Positions 16,921 through 25,764 of a stretch of 64,000 nucleotides of DNA are shown here, piece after piece. The stretch comes from Streptomyces sp. 1331.2 (lineage in GTDB: Bacteria; Actinomycetota; Actinomycetes; Streptomycetales; Streptomycetaceae), in contig NZ_OBMJ01000001.1 of NCBI RefSeq assembly GCF_900199205.1, positions 6,751,001 through 6,815,000 of the forward strand, given 5' to 3'. The stretch's first letter is position 1, and the number at the start of each line of letters is the position of its first letter. The notes under the pieces are model-generated. The model had not been told where the DNA came from. It saw only the letters and a program-made list of their open reading frames with translations, and ran no database searches. The position numbers and the translations under genes were made by a program.

Positions 16921-17816
16921 CCGACACCGCCTCACCGGCCTTCTCCTGGAACCTGGTGACCGACTTCCAGCAGATGTGGGCCTATCCCTTCATGGTCAAC
17001 GCCTTCCGGGCCGGCGCCGTCGTCGCCGTCGTCGCGGCCGCCGTGGGCTGGTTCATGGTGCTGCGCCGCCAGACCTTCGCCGGCCACACCCTGTCGTTGG
17101 TCGCCTTCCCCGGCGCCGCCCTCGCCACCCTGCTCGGGATCTCCACCACCTTCGGCTACCTCGGCGCCTGCCTGGGCGGCGCGTTCGTCATCGCCCTGCT
17201 GCGCGACCGGGGCCGGGCCGGCGTCGTCGAGGAGTCCGCCGGGACGGGAACCGTGCAGGCCTTCGCGCTGGCCTGCGGGTTCCTGTTCGTCACCCTGTAC
17301 AAGGGGCTGCTCGGCGGCCCGCAGGCGCTGCTGTTCGGCACCTTCCTCGGCATCACCACCGAGCAGGTCATCGTGCTGAGCGTCGTCGGCGCGGCCGTGC
17401 TGGCCCTGCTGGCGCTGATCGGGCGGCCGCTGCTGTTCGCCTCGCTCGACGGCGAGGTCGCCGCCGCGCGCGGAGTGCCCGTGCGGCTGCTGGGCTTCGG
17501 CTTCCTGCTGCTGCTCGGCGCGGCCGCCGCCGAGGCCGGCCAGATCACCGGCAGCCTGCTCGTGTTCGCGCTGCTGGTCATCCCGGCCGCCACCGCCCAG
17601 GTGCTCACCGCACGTCCGGCCCTCGGCCTGCTGCTCGGGGTCCTGCTCGCCCTCGCCGCCTGCTGGCTCGGCCTGATCGCCGCGTTCTACCGGCCCTACC
17701 CGCTCGGCTTCTTCGTGACCACCTTCGCCTTCGCCGGGTACCTCCTCGCCCACCTCGCCCGCGCGGTGGCGGGCTTCCTCGGCCGCGCCCCGCTGCCGAC
17801 AGGAGCACCCGCATGA
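16911..17816 (+). CDS. znuB: Zinc ABC transporter permease, ABC-3 family, first subunit
   Basis: 301 aa from GTG 16911, which overlaps the end of znuC and has GGAG about 10 nt upstream. Eight or so hydrophobic helices fit the ABC-3 permease family; AYPFMVNAFRAGAVVAV, RRQTFAGHTLSLVAFPGAAL (the conserved cytoplasmic coupling region) and GQITGSLLVFALLVIPAA are typical. The next gene encodes a second permease, so the transporter core is probably a heterodimer of the two. Confidence 0.88.
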   Translation: MLLADTASPAFSWNLVTDFQQMWAYPFMVNAFRAGAVVAVVAAAVGWFMVLRRQTFAGHTLSLVAFPGAALATLLGISTTFGYLGACLGGAFVIALLRDRGRAGVVEESAGTGTVQAFALACGFLFVTLYKGLLGGPQALLFGTFLGITTEQVIVLSVVGAAVLALLALIGRPLLFASLDGEVAAARGVPVRLLGFGFLLLLGAAAAEAGQITGSLLVFALLVIPAATAQVLTARPALGLLLGVLLALAACWLGLIAAFYRPYPLGFFVTTFAFAGYLLAHLARAVAGFLGRAPLPTGAPA

Positions 17817-18655
17817 CCAGCGTCCTCCACCAGGCCTTCTTCCAGCACGCCCTGCTCGCCGGCACCGCGATCGCCCTCGCCTCCGGCCTGGTCGGCTACT
17901 TCCTCGTGCTGCGCGCCCAGACCTTCACCGGCGACACCCTCAGCCACGTCGCCTTCACCGGCGCGATGGCGGCCCTCGCCGGCGGCTACGACCTGCGGCT
18001 CGGCCTGTTCGCCGCCACCATCGGCGTCGCCCTGCTGCTCGGCCTCCTCGGCCGGCGCGGCCGGCCCGACGACGTCGTCATCGGCACCCTGTTCTCCTGG
18101 ATCCTCGGCCTCGGCACCTTCTTCCTCACCCTCTACACCACCCATCGCAGCACCACCCAGGGCAACGCGGGCATCAGCGTCCTGTTCGGCTCCATCTACG
18201 GCCTGAGCGGCGCCCAGACCGCGATGGCCGTCCTGGTCGCCGTGGCGGTCAGCGCGGCCGCGCTGCTGATCGCCCGGCCGCTGCTGTTCGCCACCCTCGA
18301 CGAGGCCGTCGCCACCGCGCGCGGGGTGCGGACGGGCGCGCTCGGCCTCGGTTTCCTCGCCCTGGTCGGTGCCTGCGCCGCCGAGGCCACCCAGGCGGTC
18401 GGCTCCCTGCTGCTGCTCGGCCTGCTGGCCGCGCCCGCCGGTACCGCCCTGCGCCTGACCGACCGTCCGTACCGGGCCCTCGCACTCTCCGCCGCCCTCG
18501 CCGTGCTGGAACTGTGGGCGGGTCTCGCACTGAGTGCCGCCGCGCCCAGACTGCCGCCGAGCTTCGCCATCATGGCGATCGCGGCGGCCTGCTACGGCGC
18601 CTCCGCCCTGGTCCGCCCGGCCGTCCGCCGGGCGACTCGCCGGGCCACGGCCTGA
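17813..18655 (+). CDS. znuB: Zinc ABC transporter permease, ABC-3 family, second subunit
   Basis: 280 aa from ATG 17813, 4-nt overlap with the first permease. The layout is the same ABC-3 type: FFQHALLAGTAIALASGLVG, LRAQTFTGDTLSHVAFTGAM, LFGSIYGLS and TQAVGSLLLLGLLAAPAGTAL. Sequence divergence from the first permease is considerable, so it is an old duplication. Two permease genes with a single ATPase occur in some actinobacterial zinc and manganese systems. Specificity for zinc rests on the Zur boxes, zur and the zinc-chaperone gene nearby. Confidence 0.88.
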   Translation: MTSVLHQAFFQHALLAGTAIALASGLVGYFLVLRAQTFTGDTLSHVAFTGAMAALAGGYDLRLGLFAATIGVALLLGLLGRRGRPDDVVIGTLFSWILGLGTFFLTLYTTHRSTTQGNAGISVLFGSIYGLSGAQTAMAVLVAVAVSAAALLIARPLLFATLDEAVATARGVRTGALGLGFLALVGACAAEATQAVGSLLLLGLLAAPAGTALRLTDRPYRALALSAALAVLELWAGLALSAAAPRLPPSFAIMAIAAACYGASALVRPAVRRATRRATA

Positions 18656-18671
18656 CCGGCGGAGGGACGAC

Positions 18672-19091
18672 GTGACGAGGACCCGACGGACACCGGTGCC
18701 GGCCTGGCGGTCGACACCGCAGCAGGCGCTCGTCCGGAAGTCGCTCGCCGCCAGCCCCGGCTTCGTCAGCGCCCAGGTGCTGCACCGGCGAATGGTCACG
18801 GAGGGCGGTGCGGTCGGTCTGAGCACCGTCTACCGGGCCCTGGCCGCACTCACCGGAGCCGGTCTCGCGGACATCGTCCGGGACGACTCCGGCGAGCGCC
18901 TCTACCGTCACCGGCCGGAGGCCCACCACCAGCACTACCTGGTCTGCCGCCGCTGCGGTCGCAGCCTCGCGGTCGACTCCGAACAGGTCGAGGCCTGGGC
19001 CGCCCGGATCGCCGAGGAGTCCGGCTTCGGCGACGTCCACCACACCGTCGAACTCGCCGGCGTCTGCGCCGGCTGCACCACCGTCGACTAG
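18672..19091 (+). CDS. zur: Fur-family zinc uptake regulator
   Basis: 139 aa from GTG 18672 with GGAGGGA 6 nt upstream. It is a Fur-family winged helix (SLAASPGFVSAQVLHRRM, VGLSTVYRALAALTGAGLAD) with the metal/dimerisation region EAHHQHYLVCRRCGRSLAVD and C-terminal CAGC. CRRC and CAGC form the structural zinc site, and the HHQHY cluster with downstream His forms the regulatory site of Zur proteins. It is 16 nt after znuB2 and likely co-transcribed, so Zur would repress its own synthesis through the znuA boxes. Confidence 0.88.
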   Translation: MTRTRRTPVPAWRSTPQQALVRKSLAASPGFVSAQVLHRRMVTEGGAVGLSTVYRALAALTGAGLADIVRDDSGERLYRHRPEAHHQHYLVCRRCGRSLAVDSEQVEAWAARIAEESGFGDVHHTVELAGVCAGCTTVD

Positions 19092-19104
19092 GAAAGCGAA
19101 CCGA

Positions 19105-20244
19105 GTGACCACCACCCACCGCCCCCTGCCCGTCACCGTCCTGTCCGGCTTCCTCGGCGCGGGCAAGACCACCGTGCTCAACCACGTCCTGCACAACCGC
19201 GCGGGCATGCGGGTCGCCGTGATCGTCAACGACATGAGCGAGATCAACATCGACGCGGCGCTGGTCCGCGACGGCGGAGCCGCGCTCTCCCGCACCGAGG
19301 AGCGGCTGGTCGAGATGACCAACGGCTGCATCTGCTGCACCCTGCGCGACGACCTGCTGGAGGAGGTGGACCGGCTCGCCCGGGACGGCCGGTTCGACTA
19401 CCTGCTGATCGAGTCCAGTGGGATCTCCGAGCCGATGCCCGTCGCCGCCACCTTCTCCTTCGCCCGGGACGACGGCGCCACGCTCACCGACGTCGCCGCC
19501 CTGGACACCATGGCCACCGTGGTCGACGCCGCCAACTTCCTGCCCGAACTCGCCCGCGGCGACGAGCTGGCCGCGCGCGGCCTCGACCAGTACGAGGACG
19601 ACGAACGAACCGTCAGCGACCTGCTGATCGACCAGGTCGAGTTCGCCGACGTCATCGTCCTGAACAAGCTCGACCTGGTGGGCGAGGAGGAAGCCGTACG
19701 GCTGCGGGCCGCCCTCACCCGGCTCAACCCCGCCGCCCGGATCGTCCCGGTCCGGCACGGCCGGGTGGACCCGGCCGAACTGCTCGGCACCGGCCGCTTC
19801 GACGTCGAGCGCGCCCAGCAGGCCCCCGGCTGGGTCGCCGAACTCAACGGCGACCACATCCCCGAGACCGAGGAGTACGGCATCTCCAGCACGGTGTTCC
19901 GCGCCGAGCGGCCCTTCCACCCCGGCCGGCTCTGGGAGTTCGTCACCGAGGACCTGGAGGGCGGCGCCTACGGCACCGTCCTGCGCTCCAAGGGCTTCTT
20001 CCGCCTGGCCACCCGCCCGCACGTCACCGGCCTCTGGTCCCAGGCAGGCTCCGTCGCCCGCTTCGAGCCCGCCGGCGTCCACGCGGACGGCCAAGGCCAG
20101 GAACTGGTCTTCATCGGCACCGCACTGAACGCCGACGCCCTGCACGACCGGCTCACCGCCTGCCTGCTGGCCGACGGCGAGCCGATTCTGCGGGATGAGG
20201 ACCCGTTCCCCGCCTGGGAGGCGCACGGCGACTGCCCCGTTTAG
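19105..20244 (+). CDS. COG0523 GTPase, probable zinc metallochaperone (ZNG1/YciC/YeiR-like)
   Basis: 379 aa from GTG 19105, 13 nt after zur. The P-loop is GFLGAGKTT (about residue 16), and the metal-binding signature GCICCTL (C-x-C-C) occurs near residue 74. It also has NKLDLV as GTPase G4 motif and a C-terminal CobW-C domain (residues about 250-360). Such G3E GTPases deliver zinc to client enzymes under zinc limitation and are usual members of Zur regulons, which fits its place downstream of zur. It converges with the next gene leaving only 2 nt between stops. Confidence 0.88.
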   Translation: MTTTHRPLPVTVLSGFLGAGKTTVLNHVLHNRAGMRVAVIVNDMSEINIDAALVRDGGAALSRTEERLVEMTNGCICCTLRDDLLEEVDRLARDGRFDYLLIESSGISEPMPVAATFSFARDDGATLTDVAALDTMATVVDAANFLPELARGDELAARGLDQYEDDERTVSDLLIDQVEFADVIVLNKLDLVGEEEAVRLRAALTRLNPAARIVPVRHGRVDPAELLGTGRFDVERAQQAPGWVAELNGDHIPETEEYGISSTVFRAERPFHPGRLWEFVTEDLEGGAYGTVLRSKGFFRLATRPHVTGLWSQAGSVARFEPAGVHADGQGQELVFIGTALNADALHDRLTACLLADGEPILRDEDPFPAWEAHGDCPV

Positions 20245-20246
20245 GC

Positions 20247-21122
20247 CTACTGGTCCGCGGGCGGGATGTCCCGGTAGGGGGCACGTGGCTGGGGGACGGC
20301 GTGCTGTTCGGTGACATCGATCCGCGGCGCGGCGGTGGCGGGCGCGTCCGGGGTGGGCTTCCAGGTGCCGGTGAGGTCCACCCAGCTGTCGGCGGCGGGG
20401 GCCGGGCCGGAGGCGTGCACCAGGACGCGCAGCCTCCTGGCGTCGGCCGCACAGCAGCTGACGACCAGCCGGTTGAGGTACCACTCGCCGGGCTGCGCGC
20501 CGGGGGAGACGAAGCCGGTCAGGCGGACCTTGCGGCCGGCCAGGCTCTTCTGCGGGTCGCGGCTGCGGCCGATGAACTCGGTCAGCGACATCGGCGTCGG
20601 CAGCGTGACGGAAGCACCGGAGGCACCGGCCGCGCTGCCCGGGGCGGCCGGCTGCTCGGACAGGTCGGTGTACCTCGCCGGCTCGACGACGGCGTCCGTG
20701 CCGTCCCGGGAGGCGGTGAACGAGCCGAGCGGGGGCGGGGTGAGGCAGAGCAGCAGCACGGCGGGGACGGCCAGCAGCCAGGCCACGCGCGGGCCGTGGT
20801 CGTGATCGTGCCCCTTCCCGTGTCCGTGTCCGTGTCCGTCGTCCGTGACGGGCCGGAGCCAGACCGCGTTGCCCTCGGCGTCCCGCCCGAACCGCATCAC
20901 CGGCTCCTGCCGGTTGGCGGTCACGCGGCGCACCACGCCCGCGATCCCGAGCCCGAGCAGCACGATCCCCGAGGCGATCAGCGGGATCCGCAGGCCCTCC
21001 TTGACGTACTGCAGGAACACGTCGCTGCCGACGGTGATCCGCAGCAGGGCCGCGCCGACCAGCGCGACGAGCAGGGACGGGGCGAGCCCCCGGACGGTGG
21101 CCTTCACAGTGGTGGCCTTCAC
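20247..21122 (-). CDS. TIGR03943 family membrane protein, partner of the DUF318 permease
   Basis: 291 aa from GTG 21122, overlapping the upstream permease stop by 4 nt. Two N-terminal helices (LLVALVGAALLRI; LIASGIVLLGLGIAGVV) are followed by a His-rich loop HGHGHGKGHDHDHG (about residue 97-110), another helix and a C-terminal extracellular domain with VVSCCAADARR, a Cys pair. This TIGR03943/permease pair is a widespread Zur-controlled unit of unclear biochemical function; the His loop and Cys pair point to metal handling. Here it sits in a zinc island, opposite the zinc chaperone gene. Confidence 0.85.
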   Translation of the reverse strand: MKATTVKATVRGLAPSLLVALVGAALLRITVGSDVFLQYVKEGLRIPLIASGIVLLGLGIAGVVRRVTANRQEPVMRFGRDAEGNAVWLRPVTDDGHGHGHGKGHDHDHGPRVAWLLAVPAVLLLCLTPPPLGSFTASRDGTDAVVEPARYTDLSEQPAAPGSAAGASGASVTLPTPMSLTEFIGRSRDPQKSLAGRKVRLTGFVSPGAQPGEWYLNRLVVSCCAADARRLRVLVHASGPAPAADSWVDLTGTWKPTPDAPATAAPRIDVTEQHAVPQPRAPYRDIPPADQ

Positions 21123-22129
21123 AGCGCGCCTCCGATCACGATGCTGGCGAGGACGGCGACCAGGAAGGTCGCGCTGGAGAACCGGAGCGCGAAGGCGCGT
21201 CCGAACGCGCCCGACTGGAGGGCGATCAGCTTGAGGTCGACCATCGGGCCGACGACCATGAAGGCGAGCCGGGCGGTGGGGGAGAAGCCGGTGAGGGAGG
21301 CGGCCACGAAGGCGTCCGCCTCGGAGCAGACCGCGAGGATGACGGCGAGGAAGGCGAGGACGGGCACGCCCAGCCACGGCGAGTCGGCGAAGATCCGCAG
21401 CACCGACGGCGGGACGAGCACGTTGAACGTCGCCGCGGCCGCCGCGCCGACCACCAGGAAGCCGCCGGCGTGCAGGAAGTCGTGCTGCAGCCCGCGCCGG
21501 AACTCCTCCAGCGGGTTGCGCGCGCCGCCCTCGCCGTGACCGGCCGAGCTCTTCGGCAGCCGCAGCCACTCCGGCCGGCCGAACGCCACCCAGAGCCAGC
21601 CCATCACGACCGCGGTGGCGAGCGAGGCCAGCAGCCGGGCCAGCACCATCTCCGGCTTGCCGGGGAAGGCGATCGCGGTGGCGACCAGGACGACCGGGTT
21701 GATCGCGGGCGCGGAGAGCAGGAAGGCCAGGGCGGCTGCCGGGGCCACTCCGCGCCGCATCAGGCTGCCGGCCACCGGGACGGACGCACACTCGCAGCCG
21801 GGCAGGACGGCGCCGGCCACCCCCGCCACCGGCACGGCGAGCGCCGGGTTCTTCGGCAGCACCCGGGTGAACACCCGTTCCGGGACGAACGCCCCGATCG
21901 CGGCCGACACCACGGTGCCCAGCACCAGGAACGGCGCGCCCTGCACGACGATTGCGACCATGACCGTCCGCCAGGTCTGCACACCCCCCGCGTCCCACAC
22001 CGTTACCAACGCGGCCGCCGCCACGACCGCCGGTACTCCGATCAGCAGCGCCGACCTCCAGCGTGGTGGCGGGGTTTCCGCCGGTGCCACCGGGAGGTGC
22101 CGGACGCTGCCGAGACTCGTCTCCACCAA
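21119..22129 (-). CDS. DUF318/COG0701 permease (ArsP-like superfamily), probably Zur-regulated
   Basis: 336 aa, ATG-equivalent start at 22129. It has 8-9 hydrophobic helices and the family hallmark VLPGCECASVPVAGSLMRRGV (Cys pair in a re-entrant segment) and a second CSEADAFVAASL. Members move organoarsenicals or unknown substrates; the branch paired with TIGR03943 is associated with zinc limitation. A Zur-like 15-mer lies about 90 nt upstream. Metal import or recovery is inferred from context. Confidence 0.85.
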   Translation of the reverse strand: MVETSLGSVRHLPVAPAETPPPRWRSALLIGVPAVVAAAALVTVWDAGGVQTWRTVMVAIVVQGAPFLVLGTVVSAAIGAFVPERVFTRVLPKNPALAVPVAGVAGAVLPGCECASVPVAGSLMRRGVAPAAALAFLLSAPAINPVVLVATAIAFPGKPEMVLARLLASLATAVVMGWLWVAFGRPEWLRLPKSSAGHGEGGARNPLEEFRRGLQHDFLHAGGFLVVGAAAAATFNVLVPPSVLRIFADSPWLGVPVLAFLAVILAVCSEADAFVAASLTGFSPTARLAFMVVGPMVDLKLIALQSGAFGRAFALRFSSATFLVAVLASIVIGGAL

Positions 22130-22220
22130 GGTGACCGCCCCTCAGCCCACTCGCCGCCGATCCGCCGACGAGACCTGTCTGCTCACCGTCATGTCCGGGG
22201 AGCCGGGGACAGAGTAGCGG

Positions 22221-22235
22221 TGATAATCATATTCA
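22221..22235. promoter_or_regulatory. Zur box upstream of the permease/TIGR03943 pair
   Basis: TGATAATCATATTCA at 22221-22235, a near-perfect 7-1-7 Zur-type palindrome in an AT-rich stretch, about 90 nt before the permease start at 22129. It resembles the two boxes at znuA. Confidence 0.75.
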
Positions 22236-22422
22236 TCTAGGTCTTCTGCGCCGTTCACCCGATCGGTGACCTGTGGGCGCGGGTGACGCTCCCGGCCGTG
22301 CGACGGCCCCGTGCTCGGCGCGTATATGAGACGTAGATGGCGCCCTGCGATAGTCGGTCGCAGAACAACTCGCACGCCAGGTGTCACCCACGGGCTCCTG
22401 GACGAACAGACAGGGATCCCCC

Positions 22423-22602
22423 GTGCAGCGCATCCAGAAGTCCGTCCCGCACCGTCTGGCCTTCCTCGTTCCCGCCGCCCTGGCCGCCGTCCTGGCCGTC
22501 CTGGGAACCGTGGCCGACACGGGCCACTCCGGTGACACGCGACCGGCTTCTTCGGCCGAGCGGTCCGACAAGGGGACCTCGGAGTTCAACACCAAGGCCT
22601 GA
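22423..22602 (+). CDS. Small predicted secreted or membrane-anchored peptide
   Basis: 59 aa from GTG 22423; an in-frame GTG at 22381 would add 14 residues before the signal-like part and is not preferred. A basic start (QRIQKSVPHR) precedes one hydrophobic segment LAFLVPAALAAVLAVLGTVA, then a polar Ser/Asp-rich tail ending EFNTKA. I do not recognise the family. It lies divergently from the Zur-controlled permease and converges on the SARP gene. A perfect 16-bp palindrome (22603-22618) follows the stop. Confidence 0.5.
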   Translation: MQRIQKSVPHRLAFLVPAALAAVLAVLGTVADTGHSGDTRPASSAERSDKGTSEFNTKA

Positions 22603-22636
22603 CGGCGTCCGGACGCCGCCCGCTGCGATCTCCGGC

Positions 22637-25624
22637 TCAGACCGCCGGAAGCGGGGCAGCGGCGGTGTCCAGGATCAGGCGCGCCTGCGCGGCCTCGGGC
22701 AGTCCGGCCCGGGTGAAGACCTCCAGCGCCTCGCGGGAGTGTGTCAGCGCGTCGTCACGGTGGCCGGCGTCGAGCGAGATGCGGGCGTGGATCAGCAGGG
22801 CGTAGCCCTGGTCCCGGTAACGGTCGGGCACGGTGCGAAGGTGGGCCACCGCCTTGGCCGCCGCGTCCAGCGCGGGCTCGGTACGGCCGAGAGCGTTCAG
22901 GGTGTCCGCGTACCGGTAGCGTGCCTGTGCCTGCTGGCCCGGTATCCGTACGGTCTCGCAGAGGTCGAGGCACTCCTCGTAGGTGGCCAGCGCCTCGTGC
23001 AGGCGGCCCAGTTCGTGCAGGGCCTGGCCGCGGACGCACAGCGCGTGTGCGACACCGTGGTGGTCCGCCAGCGCGCGCAGCGCGTCCAGCGCCTCCTCGC
23101 AGGCGGGCAGCGCCTCGGCGGCGCGACCGCCGCGGATCCTGGCCAGTGCGGCGTTGAGCGTGATGGTCAGTGCGCCCGAGCGGTGCCCCTGCTCCCGGGC
23201 CAGGGCGAGCGCCCGGTCGAAGCACTCGGCCGCGTCGTCGTAGCGCTGCTCGAACTGGGCGATGACGCCCAGGTCGTTGTACGCCTGCTGGAGGATGGCG
23301 CGGTCGCCGGCCCGGAGGCACGCCTCCACCGCCAGGTGGGAGTTGGCGCGCGCGTGGGTCAACCGGGTGGCCTGGAGGGCCGCGTTGCCGCAGATGAATC
23401 GGGCGCGTCCGGCCGCGCGGTGGTTCCCGCTCAGCGCCGCGGCCCGGGCGAGTGCCTCGGCGGTGACGGCGATGCGTGCGTACGGGATGTCCTGGCCGAA
23501 CGAGCTGAGGGCCACCAGGAGGTCGGCGGCCACCGTCAGCAGCTCCGATTCGGCGCCGTCCTGCCGTCGGAGCGCGAGCTGGACGGCATGGAGCGCGAAG
23601 TCGAACTCCGCGACGACCCAGGCCCGGGCCTCGGCCAGGTCCCCGAGCCGTTCGTCGCCCGGCTCCGCGGTCGTGGCGGTGAACGTGCTGTGCACCGGGT
23701 CCCCGGGCACGATCCGCTGGAAAGCCTCGGCGGCCATGCCCATCAGGTGGTGGAGCAGGCGACGCTGCACCACGCTGTCGTCCTCGTCCGGGAGATCGGT
23801 GTGCGGCCCGGTCAGGTTCAGCGCGAAGTCCCGGCCGAGTTCGTGATGCCGGTACCGGCCGGGTTCCGGCGATTCGAGCAGCGCGGCGTCGACCAGCGCT
23901 TCCAGCAGCGTCTCCGCGTCGGCCTCCGCCAGGTCCAGCGCCGCGGCCGCGGCGGCCAGGCCGATGCTCGGCCGGGCCACGGAGGCCAGCCGACGGAACA
24001 CCTCCGCCTGTCGGTCCGTCAGCTGGCGGTAGCCGAGTTCGAAGACGGCGGCGACCGCCAGGTCGTCGGCCCGCAGTTCGGCCAGTCGTCGCCGTTGGTC
24101 GGCCAGCCGGCCCACGAGGTGTGCCACCGTCCAGCCCGGCCGGGCCGCCAGCCGTGCGGCCACGATGCGCACCGCGAGCGGCAGTTGGGCGCACGCGCCG
24201 ACGAGCGCGGCCGCGGCGGGCCCTTCCCGGTCGATCCGCTCCGGGCCCACGATCTTCCTCAGCAGGCCCAGGGCTTCCGCCGGGCTGAACTCCGTCAGCT
24301 GGACGTGGCTGCCCGACAGCAGGCCGGCGAGGCGGGCCCGGCTGGTCACCATCACCGCGCACCGGGCGGACCCCGGGAGCAGGGGTTTGACCTGGGCGGT
24401 GTCGCGCGCGTCGTCGAGCAGGAGGAGCACCCGGCGTCCGTCGAGGACCGTCCGGAACAGCCGGGCCCGGTCGTCCAATGAGCCGGGTATCTCCCGCCGA
24501 GGCACTCCCAGGGCGGCGAGGAGACTGGCCAGGACCGTTCCCGGATCGGCCGGGTCCGTGCCGGTGCCGCGCAGGTCGGCGTAGAGCTGGCCGTCGGGGA
24601 ACTCCTCCTTGACCTGATGCGCCACCCGCAGGGCCAGCGCGCTCTTGCCGATGCCGCCCATCCCGCTGACGGTGGCGACGGCCAGGGCGGTGCGGTCCCG
24701 GTCGGCGAGGGCGTCCGACAGGGTGGCGAGTTCGGCGGTCCGGCCAGTGAAGTCGGCGATGCGGGCGGGGAGTTGGGCCGGGCGGACGAAGGGGGGCGGA
24801 CCCGCTTCCCGGGCGTCGCCGGCCTCCGCCCGCGCCGACGCCGCCCCGGTGCCGGCGGGTGCCGGTGCCGGGCCGGCCAGTTCGGGGTCGCAGGCCAGGA
24901 TCCGGCCGTGCAGCGCGCGGAGTTCGGGGCCCGGGTCCAGCCCGAGTTGGTCCGCCAGCACCTCGCGCGCCCTGGCGAACACGGCCAGGGCGTCGCCCTG
25001 ACGCCCGGCGGCGTACAGCGCGCGCATCAGGAGCCCGTACGGCCGCTCGCGCAGTGGCTCCTCGTGGATGAAGCCGGTCAGTTCAGGGACCGCCTGGGCG
25101 TGCCGCCCCCGCAGGACGTCGAGGTCGAAGCGCTCCTCCAGCAGGTGGAGGCGCAGCTCGGACAGGCGGGAGCGCTGGTTCTGCGCGAACGGCCCCGGTA
25201 CCCCCGCCAGCGGCTCTCCCCGCCACAGCGAAACGGCCTCGGCCAGCGACTCGGCGGACGCGTCGTAGCGGCCCGCCTCGCGAGCGCGCGCCGCGTCCGC
25301 GGCCAGCTGTTCGACCCGGGAGGCATCGACCGACGCCGGCGGCACCGTGAGCCGATAGCCGTCGTTCGCGGACGCCAGCACCTGCGGATCGAGGCCACCG
25401 GCCTCCAGGAGCTTGCGCAGCCGCCACACGTACGTCCGCAGGATCATCACCGCGGAGTCCGGTGCCGCCTCGCCCCACACGGCGGTGATCAGTTCGTGGA
25501 GGGGAACCACATGGCCCGAACGGAGAGCCAGCGCGGCCAGGGTCGCCTGCTGCTGGGGCGGGCCGGCGGAGACGACGGGCCCGCCGATGCGCATGCCCAC
25601 AGGTCCGAGCACGAAGAATTCCAC
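22637..25624 (-). CDS. SARP-type transcriptional activator with NB-ARC and TPR domains (AfsR-like)
   Basis: 995 aa, GTG start at 25624. Residues 1-90 form the OmpR-like winged helix (LALRSGHVVPLHELITAVWG, LRTYVWRLRKLLE), about 95-245 the bacterial transcriptional activator domain, about 290-560 an NB-ARC ATPase with P-loop GMGGIGKS and LLLLDDARD as Walker B, and about 640-990 tetratricopeptide repeats. Large SARPs of this kind activate antibiotic clusters. It sits at the left edge of the NRPS genes and is the best candidate for their pathway-specific activator; AfsR-like pleiotropic control is the alternative. Confidence 0.9.
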   Translation of the reverse strand: MEFFVLGPVGMRIGGPVVSAGPPQQQATLAALALRSGHVVPLHELITAVWGEAAPDSAVMILRTYVWRLRKLLEAGGLDPQVLASANDGYRLTVPPASVDASRVEQLAADAARAREAGRYDASAESLAEAVSLWRGEPLAGVPGPFAQNQRSRLSELRLHLLEERFDLDVLRGRHAQAVPELTGFIHEEPLRERPYGLLMRALYAAGRQGDALAVFARAREVLADQLGLDPGPELRALHGRILACDPELAGPAPAPAGTGAASARAEAGDAREAGPPPFVRPAQLPARIADFTGRTAELATLSDALADRDRTALAVATVSGMGGIGKSALALRVAHQVKEEFPDGQLYADLRGTGTDPADPGTVLASLLAALGVPRREIPGSLDDRARLFRTVLDGRRVLLLLDDARDTAQVKPLLPGSARCAVMVTSRARLAGLLSGSHVQLTEFSPAEALGLLRKIVGPERIDREGPAAAALVGACAQLPLAVRIVAARLAARPGWTVAHLVGRLADQRRRLAELRADDLAVAAVFELGYRQLTDRQAEVFRRLASVARPSIGLAAAAAALDLAEADAETLLEALVDAALLESPEPGRYRHHELGRDFALNLTGPHTDLPDEDDSVVQRRLLHHLMGMAAEAFQRIVPGDPVHSTFTATTAEPGDERLGDLAEARAWVVAEFDFALHAVQLALRRQDGAESELLTVAADLLVALSSFGQDIPYARIAVTAEALARAAALSGNHRAAGRARFICGNAALQATRLTHARANSHLAVEACLRAGDRAILQQAYNDLGVIAQFEQRYDDAAECFDRALALAREQGHRSGALTITLNAALARIRGGRAAEALPACEEALDALRALADHHGVAHALCVRGQALHELGRLHEALATYEECLDLCETVRIPGQQAQARYRYADTLNALGRTEPALDAAAKAVAHLRTVPDRYRDQGYALLIHARISLDAGHRDDALTHSREALEVFTRAGLPEAAQARLILDTAAAPLPAV

Positions 25625-25764
25625 AGTCCCCCCGAGGCTGCACAGCTCTCACCGGCGGCTGGTCTCCAGTTCTGGGTGCACGCCGGTGTCGTCATCCTAA
25701 GGGGCAAGATCATGACATTGACACGTCACCCGTCGGGTGGCTCCTGCTCACGGGCCGGGAACGG

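Noticed and set aside
22603..22618. Terminator after the small peptide gene
   Set aside because: The 16-bp palindrome CGGCGTCC-GGACGCCG has no loop in its centre; only a short stem can form, so it is not listed as a terminator.
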